A stretch of 64,000 nt of DNA, taken from an uncultured Clostridium sp. Its GTDB lineage: Bacteria; Bacillota; Clostridia; Lachnospirales; Lachnospiraceae. The stretch is taken from NCBI GenBank assembly GCA_947253885.1, contig CAMYAO010000010.1, forward strand, positions 5,914-69,913, given 5' to 3'. Below the pieces are notes generated by a model. The model searched no databases. It worked only from the letters and a program-made list of their open reading frames with translations, and was not told the origin of the DNA. How positions within the stretch are numbered: the first letter of the stretch is position 1; every line of letters starts with the position of its first letter. The position numbers and the translations under genes were made by a program. Positions 35,409-44,875 of this stretch are shown here, in pieces.

Positions 35409-36620
35409 ATGAGTAAGACAGTAACAACACCATATGCCTGTCAGTTTGAAGAAAACTACGATCTGCGTAGAGCATATGAGGAGACTGCCAGATGTCTGTT
35501 ATGTGAAGATGCACCATGCAGTACAGGATGTCCGGCCGGAACAGATCCGGCAAAGTTCATTCGTTCTCTCAGATTGAAAAATGTAGTTGGGGCAGCAGAA
35601 ACTATTCGTGAAAACAATCCATTGGGAGGGAGCTGTGCAAGCGTCTGTCCATACGGAAATTTATGCGAAAAAGAATGTAGCAGAACCGGAATCGATAAAC
35701 CGATCCGAATCGGCATGATTCAGAAGTTTCTGGTAGAACAGGAGCAGGTTCAGGAAATGAACTTTATTCATCCGCTTCCATCTAATGGAAAGAGAGTGGC
35801 TTGTGTAGGTGCAGGTCCTGCATCTTTATCCTGTGCAAGGGAATTGGCATTGCAGGGTTATGACGTAACCGTATATGAAGCACATGATAAGGCAGGCGGT
35901 GTATTAACTTATGGAATCTTACCATCAAGATTACCTCAGTCTGTAGTGGACTTTGATATCGAGACGATCAAAAAGGCAGGGGTAAAATTTGAATTTGGAA
36001 AGAAATTATCTCCTGAAGAAATCAAGGGATTAAAAGATACTTACGATGCGGTATTTTTGGGAATCGGTTTATGGAGCCCCAACGGAGTGGATGTTCCGGG
36101 CAAAGATGCACAGAACGTATTGTTTGCAATTGACTTCCTGGAAGTTGCAAGAGATAAGACAAAAGAATTAAAGCTGGGTGAAAATGTAGTTGTCATCGGT
36201 GGCGGAGATGTTGCAATGGATTGTGCAGCAACAGCAAAACAGCTCGGGGCACGCACCAGTATTGTATATAGAAGAACTTTGGAAGAAGCTCCTGCCAATA
36301 TTGATGAACTTTCCAGTGTTCAGGCAATGGGAATTCCTATCATAACAGAGTTTGCTCCGGAAGAGATCTTAACTGAAAACGGAAAAGCAACCGCTTTAAA
36401 GGCAAAAGGCAGAGACGGATTTTCGGAACTGACCTTAAAAGCGGATCAGATTATCTTTGCAATCGGACAGAAACTGGACGATACATTTGTAGAAATCAAA
36501 GAAGAAGATGGATTTTACCAGGGTGGCGATATGATGCACGGACGTGGAAAAACGGTAGTAGAGGCCGTTGCGGACGGTAAGATCGCAGCATTTAAGATTA
36601 TGGAAGCATTAAGAAAGTAG
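35409..36620 (+). CDS. preT: NAD-dependent dihydropyrimidine dehydrogenase subunit PreT
   Basis: 403 residues. The N-terminal GltD-like Fe-S region has RCLLCEDAPCSTGCPAG (about 27-43) and CASVCPYGNLCEKEC. An FAD-binding GAGPASLSCA motif follows near 130, an NAD-binding GGGDVAMD near 255, and a closing FAD contact FAIGQKLD. PreT oxidises NADH and passes electrons to PreA for reduction of uracil or thymine. ATG 35409 is chosen because AAAGGAGA lies inside a longer open frame from 35382. Confidence 0.93.
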   Translation: MSKTVTTPYACQFEENYDLRRAYEETARCLLCEDAPCSTGCPAGTDPAKFIRSLRLKNVVGAAETIRENNPLGGSCASVCPYGNLCEKECSRTGIDKPIRIGMIQKFLVEQEQVQEMNFIHPLPSNGKRVACVGAGPASLSCARELALQGYDVTVYEAHDKAGGVLTYGILPSRLPQSVVDFDIETIKKAGVKFEFGKKLSPEEIKGLKDTYDAVFLGIGLWSPNGVDVPGKDAQNVLFAIDFLEVARDKTKELKLGENVVVIGGGDVAMDCAATAKQLGARTSIVYRRTLEEAPANIDELSSVQAMGIPIITEFAPEEILTENGKATALKAKGRDGFSELTLKADQIIFAIGQKLDDTFVEIKEEDGFYQGGDMMHGRGKTVVEAVADGKIAAFKIMEALRK

Positions 36621-36631
36621 GAGGAACAAAA

Positions 36632-37888
36632 ATGGCTTTGAAAAAAGATTTATCAATCGAATTTTTAGGTGTGAAATGTGAAAATCCATTCTTTTTGTCT
36701 TCTTCACCTGTAGGAAGTAATTATGAAATGTGTGCAAAGGCACTGGAAGCCGGATGGGCAGGTGTCTACTACAAGACAATCGGTATTTTTATCCCGGATG
36801 AATGTTCACCACGATTTGACATCACAACAAAAGAAGGAACTCCATGGCTGGGCTTTAAAAACATGGAGCAGATTTCAGATAAACCGTTAGAGAAGAACTT
36901 AGAGTTTTTAAGAAGATTAAAGGAAGATTACCCGACAAAGGTAATTGTAGCCAGCATCATGGGAAGTAATGATGAGGAATGGGCGGAGCTTGCAAGAAGA
37001 GTAACTGAAACAGGTGTTGATCTGATCGAATGCAACTTCTCCTGCCCGCAGATGACTTCCAGTTCGATGGGATCGGATGTAGGAACCAATCCCGATCTGG
37101 TAAGACAGTATTGTAAGGTTGTAACAGAAAATACACATTTACCTGTTATTGCAAAAATGACACCGAATATCACCACTATGATTGTTCCGGGAATGGCGGC
37201 AATCGAAGGTGGTGCGAAAGGATTGGCGGCGATTAATACGATTAAATCTATCAGTAATATCGATCATGATCTGAATGTCGGCATGCCGGTTGTAAACGGA
37301 AAATCTTCTGTATCCGGATATTCCGGTGCAGCAGTGAAACCGATTGCATTACGCTTTGTTTCCGAATTGAAACATCATGAAGTATTGGGCAAGATTCCAT
37401 TGACCGGTATGGGTGGAATTGAAACATGGGAAGATGCATTGGATTTCTTATTACTGGGTTGTGAGAATCTTCAGGTTACAACAGCGGTAATGCAGTACGG
37501 ATACCGTATTGTAGAAGATCTGATCAGCGGACTGTCTCATTACATGGAGAGCAAGGGTATCGATAAATTATCAGATTTGGTCGGATTAGCATTGCCAAGT
37601 ATTATCCCGACAGACGAGTTGGATCGTACTTTTAAAATTTTACCGAAATTTGATGATGAAAAATGTGTAGGATGCGGACGTTGCTATGTATCTTGTTTTG
37701 ATGCGGCACATCAGGCACTGACATTTGATGGAGAGAGAAGAAGGGTAGTTTTAGATGAAGAGAAGTGTGTCGGTTGTCATCTTTGTCTGAATGTATGTCC
37801 TGTTATGAATTGTATTACTCCTGGCAAAGTAGTTATTAAGCCGAATGGCGTAGAACATGAAGTTATTATGAAACAACATTACAAATAA
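36632..37888 (+). CDS. preA: NAD-dependent dihydropyrimidine dehydrogenase subunit PreA
   Basis: 418 residues. The FMN TIM barrel of the dihydroorotate dehydrogenase family (NPFFLSSSPVGSNYEM, IECNFSCPQM followed by MGSDVG as in E. coli PreA, GYSGAAVKPIALRF, GMGGIETWEDA) is followed by two 4Fe-4S motifs, CVGCGRCYVSC and CVGCHLCLNVCP. It reduces the 5,6 double bond of uracil/thymine. It lies 11 bases after preT. PreTA of gut bacteria also reduces the drug 5-fluorouracil (established for homologues). Confidence 0.94.
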   Translation: MALKKDLSIEFLGVKCENPFFLSSSPVGSNYEMCAKALEAGWAGVYYKTIGIFIPDECSPRFDITTKEGTPWLGFKNMEQISDKPLEKNLEFLRRLKEDYPTKVIVASIMGSNDEEWAELARRVTETGVDLIECNFSCPQMTSSSMGSDVGTNPDLVRQYCKVVTENTHLPVIAKMTPNITTMIVPGMAAIEGGAKGLAAINTIKSISNIDHDLNVGMPVVNGKSSVSGYSGAAVKPIALRFVSELKHHEVLGKIPLTGMGGIETWEDALDFLLLGCENLQVTTAVMQYGYRIVEDLISGLSHYMESKGIDKLSDLVGLALPSIIPTDELDRTFKILPKFDDEKCVGCGRCYVSCFDAAHQALTFDGERRRVVLDEEKCVGCHLCLNVCPVMNCITPGKVVIKPNGVEHEVIMKQHYK

Positions 37889-37911
37889 CGAAATCACATC
37901 CGGAGGATAGT

Positions 37912-39531
37912 ATGGATAATAAAACACAAAAAATAATTGGGGAAGGTATTTACGAATTAACTGATTCTGCAAAAGCAGAATGTGAATCATCAAAATATTA
38001 CAACGAAGATCTGGCACCGTCATCAAAAAAGGAACGTACATGGAATACGAAAAACTATTTTAACTTATGGATCGGTATGGTTATCTGTGTTTCCTGTATT
38101 TCCATTTCGTCAACAATGGTAGCATTGGGGATGTCACCATTGATGGCTTTGATCAGTGTAATTTTAGGAAATGTGATTGTCTGTATTCCGATTCAGTTGA
38201 ATGCAACGATTGGTACCAAATACGGTGTTACATTTCCAGTGTTTACCAGATTGACATTCGGTAAGAAAGGATCTCACGTTCCTACCTTATCGAGATCAAT
38301 TATCGCATGCGGTTGGACTTCTATTAACTGTTGGATCGGTGGCGGAGCGGTAGCTGCTTTGCTCGGTTGCTTTATTCCGAAAATGGGAGATCCGAATTAC
38401 ACCGTGGCAATGCCGGGAAATTCAGCAACAAATGTAGGACAGATTGTCGGTTTCTTTATCTTTATTTTCCTTACATTCCTGGTTGCCTACAACGGAATGG
38501 AAAAGATCAAGATTGTACAGGATATCGGCGGTCCGGTTCTGATCATCGCAATGATCGCATTGTTTATCTATTCAATTGTACTGCTGCATAAGACAGGTCA
38601 CAATATGATGGATATTTTCAAGGTTGGAAATGACACGAAGTTGATGGGAATGCATGGTGGACTGATGTTTGTTTTCGGAGCAGGACTTACCAGTAATATT
38701 GCATTCTGGGGAACAATGGCATTAAATATTCCGGATTTAGCAAGAACTTCAAAAGATCAAAAATCACAAAGAAGAGGTATGTTAATGGGAATGCCGATTC
38801 CTATGGCATTCTGTGCATTCGTTGGAATTGTATTTGCACAGGCGACAAAGTATTCGACAGGAGTTGCAAGTTATGATCCGACTTCCGTATTTTACTTTAT
38901 TGACAACAAATTAGTAGTAGGAATCGCAGCACTTGCTGTTATCATCGGAACACTTACAACTGTAGTAGCTGCAAACATTGTTTCACCTGCAAACGGATTT
39001 GCAAACATTAAACCGAACAAGCTCACTTATAAACATGGTGTAATCATTACAATTATTATTGCAATTGTAGTATTCCAGCCATGGTGGGTATACGGTACAG
39101 CAGCAGGGTTTGTATTCGGTTTCTTAAACAACTACGGAACCATCATCGCACCGATCGCGGCAATTCTTATCGCAGATTATTATTACTGTAAAAAAGGAAG
39201 AATTGATATTAAGGGTCTGTATGATGAGAGTGCAAAATACACCTATACAAAGGGTTGGAACGTAGCGGCATATATTGCATGGATCGTGGCATTTATCCTT
39301 CCGTTATCCGGAAATACGATATTGGCATACAAAGCAGGATCCGATGCCGTTCCAAATGCGATTCAGTATATTGCGGCAAACGGATACATTATTTCCTTTG
39401 CGATTGCATTCATAGTTTATGTGCTGTTGATGAATACAGGTGTTGGCGGTTCAAGGGAGACTAACGGAGCTTTGACAGAAAAGGAATATGGCAAGATAAC
39501 AGAAAAGGCAAATGTTGTTTCAGAAAATTAG
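37912..39531 (+). CDS. NCS1-family nucleobase/hydantoin-type transporter
   Basis: 539 residues with about twelve membrane helices. The N-terminus shows the NCS1 signature (NTKNYFNLWIGMVICVSCISI) and internal GWTSINCWIGG and NIPDLARTSKDQ motifs. Members import cytosine, uracil, allantoin or hydantoins with Na+ or H+. Its place between preA and dihydropyrimidinase points to uracil or dihydrouracil as cargo. Confidence 0.9.
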   Translation: MDNKTQKIIGEGIYELTDSAKAECESSKYYNEDLAPSSKKERTWNTKNYFNLWIGMVICVSCISISSTMVALGMSPLMALISVILGNVIVCIPIQLNATIGTKYGVTFPVFTRLTFGKKGSHVPTLSRSIIACGWTSINCWIGGGAVAALLGCFIPKMGDPNYTVAMPGNSATNVGQIVGFFIFIFLTFLVAYNGMEKIKIVQDIGGPVLIIAMIALFIYSIVLLHKTGHNMMDIFKVGNDTKLMGMHGGLMFVFGAGLTSNIAFWGTMALNIPDLARTSKDQKSQRRGMLMGMPIPMAFCAFVGIVFAQATKYSTGVASYDPTSVFYFIDNKLVVGIAALAVIIGTLTTVVAANIVSPANGFANIKPNKLTYKHGVIITIIIAIVVFQPWWVYGTAAGFVFGFLNNYGTIIAPIAAILIADYYYCKKGRIDIKGLYDESAKYTYTKGWNVAAYIAWIVAFILPLSGNTILAYKAGSDAVPNAIQYIAANGYIISFAIAFIVYVLLMNTGVGGSRETNGALTEKEYGKITEKANVVSEN

Positions 39532-39548
39532 CAGAGTAGGAGGTAATA

Positions 39549-40931
39549 ATGAAAAATTTTGATTTACTTATCAAAAATGGAATGGTCGTTACGGCAACAG
39601 ATATGTACTTATGTGATATTGCGGTGAAAGACGGAAAAATTGCAGCAATGGCAAAGGACATTGATCCGGAGCTGGCTGCAGAGGTAAAAGATGTTTCCGG
39701 AAAGCTTGTATTGCCGGGTGCATTAGATGTACATACTCATTTACAGATGCCGTTCGGAGGAACTGTGTCTGCAGACAGTTATTTATCCGGAACCAGAGCA
39801 GCTGCCTGTGGCGGTGTTACAACTGTATTTGATTATCCGGTTCAGCACAGCGGAGAGACTATTCGAGGTTTGGTAAATTCCAAGAAGGCAATTCTTGAAA
39901 CCGATGCTTGCGTAGATTATGCAATGCACTGCTGTATTACAGATTTAAACGGCGGAGAAATCATCAAAGAGATGGAAGACGCTGTTGCGGAAGGGATTAC
40001 CAGTTTTAAATGCTTCTTAGTATATAAGAAAGAGAATATGATGGTAGATGACGGTACATTAGCTCGCTTATTACTTCGTGCAAAAGAACTCGGGGCAATG
40101 ATCAATGTACATGCAGAGAATCCGGATCTGATCGATATGTTTACAGAGCAGTTTCTGGCAGAAGGAAAAACAAGTGCATGGTATCACTATATGAGTCGTC
40201 CGGAATGGGTAGAGGCGGAAGCTGATAAGCGTGCCGTTCATTGGGCTAAGAATTTAGATGCTGCAATCTACATTGTACATATGGCGGACAAAGAAGGTCT
40301 GGAAGCTTGTATCGAAGCCAAGAAAGACGGAGCAAAGGTGTTTATTGAGACTTGCCCGCAGTATCTGGAATTTACCAGTGATGTATATAAGAGAGAAGAC
40401 GGAAGAAACTTTGTTTGCTCTCCTCCTATTAAGGGACAGGAAAGTCAGGATGCATTGTGGAAAGCAATCCGCACAAATCTGATCGATACGGTAGCAACCG
40501 ATCATTGTCCGTTCCAGAGCTATGAAAAAGATTGGGGTAAAGACGATTTTACAAAGATTCCAAACGGTTGTGCAGGTGTGGAAAATCTGTATCCGTATAT
40601 GTTGGATGCCGCAAATGCCGGAAAGATCACTTTCTCACAGGCAGTAGCATTATGTGCAACTAATCCTGCCAATATCTTCGGTTGCAAAGACAAGGGAGAA
40701 CTGGCAGTCGGAAAAGATGCCGATATCGTTATTTATGATAAGGACAAGGATTTTACCATTCATTTGGAGAATATGCATTCTGATTATGACCATACTATCT
40801 GGGAAGGCAAGGAATTGCATGGATATCCGATTGCAACTTATTTAAGAGGCAGTCTGGTTTATGACAATGGGGAATTTGTTGGAAAACCCGGAATGGGTAA
40901 ATTTGTAAAGAGAGTTTCACAGAAATACTAA
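39549..40931 (+). CDS. hydA: Dihydropyrimidinase/hydantoinase
   Basis: 460 residues, cyclic amidohydrolase superfamily. The metal-binding HTH lies in DVHTHLQMPFGG (about 56-67), the bridging carboxylated Lys in SFKCFLVYK, later metal ligands in NVHAENPD and IVHMADKEG, and Asp in VATDHCPF. It opens dihydrouracil to N-carbamoyl-beta-alanine. Length is normal and it follows the transporter by 17 bases. Confidence 0.92.
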   Translation: MKNFDLLIKNGMVVTATDMYLCDIAVKDGKIAAMAKDIDPELAAEVKDVSGKLVLPGALDVHTHLQMPFGGTVSADSYLSGTRAAACGGVTTVFDYPVQHSGETIRGLVNSKKAILETDACVDYAMHCCITDLNGGEIIKEMEDAVAEGITSFKCFLVYKKENMMVDDGTLARLLLRAKELGAMINVHAENPDLIDMFTEQFLAEGKTSAWYHYMSRPEWVEAEADKRAVHWAKNLDAAIYIVHMADKEGLEACIEAKKDGAKVFIETCPQYLEFTSDVYKREDGRNFVCSPPIKGQESQDALWKAIRTNLIDTVATDHCPFQSYEKDWGKDDFTKIPNGCAGVENLYPYMLDAANAGKITFSQAVALCATNPANIFGCKDKGELAVGKDADIVIYDKDKDFTIHLENMHSDYDHTIWEGKELHGYPIATYLRGSLVYDNGEFVGKPGMGKFVKRVSQKY

Positions 40932-40941
40932 TTTTTATGAA

Positions 40942-41715
40942 ATGAGGAATGGGATGGAAACAGGAATCTCAAAGGCAAAAAAAAGACTGCACCTAGCTTT
41001 GGATATCGGAGCACAGATGCTCGCGTCAGGAGCGGAAATTGAACGGGTAGAAGATAGTCTTGAACGGATCTGCAAAGCGTTTGGAGCACATGAGGTAGAG
41101 GCATTTGCCATTACCTATATGATTGCCGTTACCGTTTCGTCGGATCACTTCGATGATATTACGCAGATTCGTCGTGTCAAGATGAATGAACGGAATCTAT
41201 CCAAATTATCCGAATTAAATGCACTTTCCAGAGCCATCTGTGAGAATCACATGACCTTTGAGGAGGCTCAAAACAGATTTCAGGAAATCTGTCATCACAA
41301 AGAGCATTCTCTGAAGGTGTTGATGATGATTTATGCTTTGATTTCTGCATCCTTTGCCATATTTTTTGGAGGCAGCTCAAGAGATATGGTGGTTTCCGGA
41401 TTGATCGGGGCACTGATCGCCCCGATCGATTATATCCTCATGGGAATCTCTTTTAATCGATTTGTTCGAATATGTGTGTGTTCGTTATGTGCAGGTGCAT
41501 TATCCGTATTTAGTATATTTTTACATGCGGGAAATTCGGCAGATCTGATCAGTATCGGAAATATCATGATTTTTATTCCCGGTGTGATTTTTACAACGGG
41601 AATTACAGAAATCTTATCAAATAATATGCTTTCCGGAATGACAAGAGTGGCAGAGGCTATGTTGCTTAGTGTGGTAATAGCGACGGGATTTGTTCTTGCT
41701 AATATTATATTGTAA
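40942..41715 (+). CDS. ThrE-type exporter, large subunit (DUF1212)
   Basis: 257 residues. The cytoplasmic N-terminal domain of ThrE (LDIGAQMLASGAEIERVEDSLERIC, EAFAITYMIAVTV) precedes five hydrophobic helices. Split ThrE systems use a partner carrying the remaining helices, encoded immediately downstream. ThrE exports threonine/serine in Corynebacterium. Within a pyrimidine-degradation operon a different amino acid, possibly beta-alanine or beta-aminoisobutyrate, is a reasonable guess (inference). Confidence 0.85.
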   Translation: MRNGMETGISKAKKRLHLALDIGAQMLASGAEIERVEDSLERICKAFGAHEVEAFAITYMIAVTVSSDHFDDITQIRRVKMNERNLSKLSELNALSRAICENHMTFEEAQNRFQEICHHKEHSLKVLMMIYALISASFAIFFGGSSRDMVVSGLIGALIAPIDYILMGISFNRFVRICVCSLCAGALSVFSIFLHAGNSADLISIGNIMIFIPGVIFTTGITEILSNNMLSGMTRVAEAMLLSVVIATGFVLANIIL

Positions 41716-41728
41716 TGGGAGAAACGAT

Positions 41729-42175
41729 ATGAATTGGACGCAATTAATCGCAAGCTTTTTCGGTTCGGTAGGCTTTGCATTACTCTTTCATTTAAAAGGA
41801 AAATCTGTTTTATGGACTTCGTTGGGAGGTTTCTTTTCCTGGTTTGTATACCTTGGAGTCGGAATCGTTCATCCGTCCTATGGATTACAGATATTGTGTG
41901 CAGGGGTATTCCTGGGAATGTACACGGAAATTATGGCAATCTTTACCAAGATGCCGAGAACCGCATATATTGCGGTTGGAATTATACCATTGATCCCGGG
42001 AGCGGCTCTGTACCGAATGATGTATCACTTTTTTATGAAGTCTTACAGACAGACATTGGATTACGGTGTGGAAGCACTGGTAACCTCAGTGGCGATCGGG
42101 GCAGGGTTGTTATTAGCAATGGTTGTTTGGAAATTGATTCGTCCCCTATTGGGGGCAGGCACTACGAGGAGGTAG
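41729..42175 (+). CDS. ThrE-type exporter, small subunit (DUF3815)
   Basis: 148 residues with about five membrane helices (LIASFFGSVGFALLFHL, TKMPRTAYIAVGIIPLIPGAALYR). This is the typical second half of split ThrE permeases. ATG 41729 fits the ribosome site GGGAGAAACG, with the gene 13 bases after its partner; the longer frame from 41690 overlaps it. The two proteins probably form one transporter. Confidence 0.85.
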   Translation: MNWTQLIASFFGSVGFALLFHLKGKSVLWTSLGGFFSWFVYLGVGIVHPSYGLQILCAGVFLGMYTEIMAIFTKMPRTAYIAVGIIPLIPGAALYRMMYHFFMKSYRQTLDYGVEALVTSVAIGAGLLLAMVVWKLIRPLLGAGTTRR

Positions 42176-42180
42176 TAATA

Positions 42181-43437
42181 ATGTTTAAATGCGACGAAAA
42201 AAGAATGGAAGACAAAATCACAACTTACAGTAAGTTCGGTGATGCCGGACACGGTGGAATCACACGTTATTCCCTGTCTCCGGAAGCGTTACAGGCAAGA
42301 GCTGAGTTTGTAAGAAGAATGAAGGCAATCGGAGCTGAAATCAAATCAGATGATATGGCATGTCTTTATGCAACATTAAAAGGATCGGAGCCTGAATTAC
42401 CGGGAATCATTATGGGTTCTCATTGTGATTCTGTTAAAAACGGTGGAAACTATGATGGAATCTTAGGTGTATTAAGTGCAATGGAAGTACTGGAGACAGT
42501 TGCAACTAATAACATCCCTCATAAACATAATTTAACTGCAATGATCTGGACAAATGAGGAAGGTTCTTTATATCCGCCATCAATGATGGCTTCCGGTGTA
42601 CTTTGCTATGATTATTTGCCGGAGGATATCCGTTATAAATTTGTACATAAAGATATGTTGGCTTCCAAGTCTATCTTAGATCCGACCAAGACATTCGGCA
42701 TGGCACTGGAGGCTTCCGGATACAAAGGCGATAAAGAAAATCGTATCAATCCGAAAGATTACAAAGCGATGTTCGAGCTGCACATTGAGCAGGGACCTAT
42801 CTTAGAAGCAGAAAATAAAGATGTAGGTGTTGTTACCTGTGTATTGGGTATGATCTGCTATCGTATCAGAACATACGGACAGGCTGACCATGCGGGAACT
42901 ACTCCGATGAAATATCGTCATGACGCGTTCTATGCATCTGCTAAAGTTCTTCAGTATTTACATGATGAACTGGATAAACTGGATCCGGAACTCGTTTACA
43001 CAACCGGTGAAATTGTATTACATCCAAATGTACATACCGTTATTCCAGATTATGTAGATTTCTCTATTGATGCAAGACATGAGAAACCGGAAGTAATTGA
43101 GCAGGTAGTAAAAGTAATTGAGAATATGCCGAAAGAAGTAGCAGGATGTAAAGTGGACTTTGAGCCTGCATGGACCAGAGATACCGTATACTTTGACAAA
43201 GAGTTGGTCGGCTATGTACAGGAAGCGGTAGACGAACTCGGATATTCTAACCAGAAGATCAATTCCGGTGCGGGACATGATGCACAGTTCTGTGCTTATA
43301 TGTTACCTACTACGATGATTTTCGTACCGTCTAAAGATGGACATTCTCACTGTGAGCCTGAGTTTACATCTGTAAAACAGTGTACACAGGGAGCTTCTGT
43401 GCTATTAAATGCAGTACTTAAATGTGATGCAAAATAA
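42181..43437 (+). CDS. N-carbamoyl-beta-alanine amidohydrolase (M20 hydantoinase/carbamoylase family)
   Basis: 418 residues. Dinuclear metal-site motifs are GSHCDSVKNGGNYDGILG, WTNEEGSLYPPSMMASG and FELHIEQGPILE, with the later ADHAGTTPM and GAGHDAQF segments of the beta-ureidopropionase/allantoate amidohydrolase family. It would release beta-alanine, ammonia and CO2 from the dihydropyrimidinase product. ATG 42181 with GAGGAGG nine bases upstream is chosen; the longer open frame overlapping the exporter gene is not used. Confidence 0.9.
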   Translation: MFKCDEKRMEDKITTYSKFGDAGHGGITRYSLSPEALQARAEFVRRMKAIGAEIKSDDMACLYATLKGSEPELPGIIMGSHCDSVKNGGNYDGILGVLSAMEVLETVATNNIPHKHNLTAMIWTNEEGSLYPPSMMASGVLCYDYLPEDIRYKFVHKDMLASKSILDPTKTFGMALEASGYKGDKENRINPKDYKAMFELHIEQGPILEAENKDVGVVTCVLGMICYRIRTYGQADHAGTTPMKYRHDAFYASAKVLQYLHDELDKLDPELVYTTGEIVLHPNVHTVIPDYVDFSIDARHEKPEVIEQVVKVIENMPKEVAGCKVDFEPAWTRDTVYFDKELVGYVQEAVDELGYSNQKINSGAGHDAQFCAYMLPTTMIFVPSKDGHSHCEPEFTSVKQCTQGASVLLNAVLKCDAK

Positions 43438-43451
43438 ATAGATTAAGCTAA

Positions 43452-43478
43452 GAGCTGTGCTTTGCCATAGCACAGCTC
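43452..43478 (+). promoter_or_regulatory. Perfect intergenic hairpin without T tract
   Basis: GAGCTGTGCT/AGCACAGCTC (43452-43461/43469-43478) with a 7-base loop, between the amidohydrolase and CoA-transferase genes. No T run follows, so it is more likely an mRNA processing or stability element than a terminator. Confidence 0.5.
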
Positions 43479-43517
43479 GCTCCTTCCGAAAATAATTACA
43501 AAGAGAGAGAAGTTACG

Positions 43518-44858
43518 ATGGATGTACAACAACTTTATAAAAGTAAATTAGTAACTGCTACAGAAGCAGTAAAGTGTGTAAAATCGGGAGACTGGATTGA
43601 TTATGGCTGGTCAGCGGTAGCACCGTTTGAGTTGGATCAGGCGCTGGCAGACAGATATAAAGAGTTGTCTAATGTAAATTTCAGAGGTGGGGTAACAGTC
43701 AGAAAACCGGCAATTTTCGAGGTAGAAAATGCACAGGAGCACTTTACATGGAATTCCTGGTATGCCAGCGGAATAGACCGACGGGAAATGTCCTCCGGTT
43801 TGGTTTATTACGCACCGATGAGATATTCGGAATTACCGAAATATTACTATGAGGGAACCTGTAAGACAGATGTTGCAATGATACAGGTGACCCCTATGGA
43901 CGAACATGGATATTTTAACTTCGGTCCCAGCTGCTCTCATCTGAAAGCACTTTGTGATACAGCAAAAACGGTCATACTGGAAGTAAATGACAATATGCCT
44001 ACCTGCTATGGATTAATGGGGGAATGCATTCATATTTCAGAAGTAGATATGGTGGTAGAGGGTGCCAGTCCGGATATCGGAGAACTCTATAACCCGAAAC
44101 CGACCGATATCGATAATGCGGTTGCACAATTAGTCGTAGAAGAAATTGCAGACGGAGCCTGTTTACAGCTCGGTATCGGTGCAATGGCTTGTGCTATCGG
44201 AAAAATGATTGCAGAATCCGATCTGAAGGATCTGGGTGTTCATACAGAAATGTATGTGGATTCTTTTGTGGATATTGCAGAAGCGGGAAAATTGACCGGT
44301 GCCAGAAAAAATATCAATCCTTATAAACAGGTCTATGCGTTTGCGGCAGGAACGAAACGTATGTATGACTATCTGAATAATAACCCGGCATGTCTGACCG
44401 CACCGGTAGATTATACAAATGATCTTGCAGTGATCAGTTCAATTGATAACTTTGTTTCAATCAATAATGCGGTAGATGTAGATCTGTTTGGACAGGTCAA
44501 TGCGGAAACGTCCGGAATTCGTCATATAAGCGGATCGGGCGGACAGCAGGATTTTGTGCTGGGTGCCTATCGTTCCAAAGGAGGAAAGAGTTTTATTTGT
44601 TGTTCTTCCACCTTCCAATCCAAAGACGGAGAGTTGCATTCCAGAATCCGTCCGACTCTGGCATTGGGAAGTCAGGCAACGGATACCAGAACCAATACTC
44701 ATTTTGTAGTAACCGAGTACGGAAAAGCAAATATAAAGGGATTGAGCAGCTGGCAACGTGCAGAAGCGTTGATCCGGATCGCACACCCGAATTTTAGAGA
44801 TCGTTTAATCAAAGATGCCGAAGAAATGGGCATTTGGAGAAGAAGTAATAAGATATAA
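43518..44858 (+). CDS. Acetyl-CoA hydrolase/4-hydroxybutyrate CoA-transferase-family protein
   Basis: 446 residues, family I CoA-transferase of the 4-hydroxybutyrate/propionate type (MIQVTPMDEHGYFNFGPSCSH, LQLGIGAMACAI, ISSIDNFVSINNAVDVDLFGQVNAET, HFVVTEYGKANIKG). These enzymes swap CoA between acetate/propionate and another acid via a Glu-CoA thioester. In this operon, activation of beta-alanine with CoA from propionyl- or acetyl-CoA would close the cycle (inference). Confidence 0.87.
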   Translation: MDVQQLYKSKLVTATEAVKCVKSGDWIDYGWSAVAPFELDQALADRYKELSNVNFRGGVTVRKPAIFEVENAQEHFTWNSWYASGIDRREMSSGLVYYAPMRYSELPKYYYEGTCKTDVAMIQVTPMDEHGYFNFGPSCSHLKALCDTAKTVILEVNDNMPTCYGLMGECIHISEVDMVVEGASPDIGELYNPKPTDIDNAVAQLVVEEIADGACLQLGIGAMACAIGKMIAESDLKDLGVHTEMYVDSFVDIAEAGKLTGARKNINPYKQVYAFAAGTKRMYDYLNNNPACLTAPVDYTNDLAVISSIDNFVSINNAVDVDLFGQVNAETSGIRHISGSGGQQDFVLGAYRSKGGKSFICCSSTFQSKDGELHSRIRPTLALGSQATDTRTNTHFVVTEYGKANIKGLSSWQRAEALIRIAHPNFRDRLIKDAEEMGIWRRSNKI

Positions 44859-44875
44859 ATAATGGAGGAACTAAT

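Noticed and set aside
36917..37439. Minus-strand ORFs across preA and similar antisense ORFs elsewhere
   Set aside because: Composition and position follow the + strand codon structure of conserved genes; no ribosome sites or family motifs.
41734..42180. Long in-frame extension making a 567-residue amidohydrolase
   Set aside because: It overlaps the ThrE small subunit out of frame, its residues match no family, and a strong ribosome site plus ATG 42181 mark the true start.
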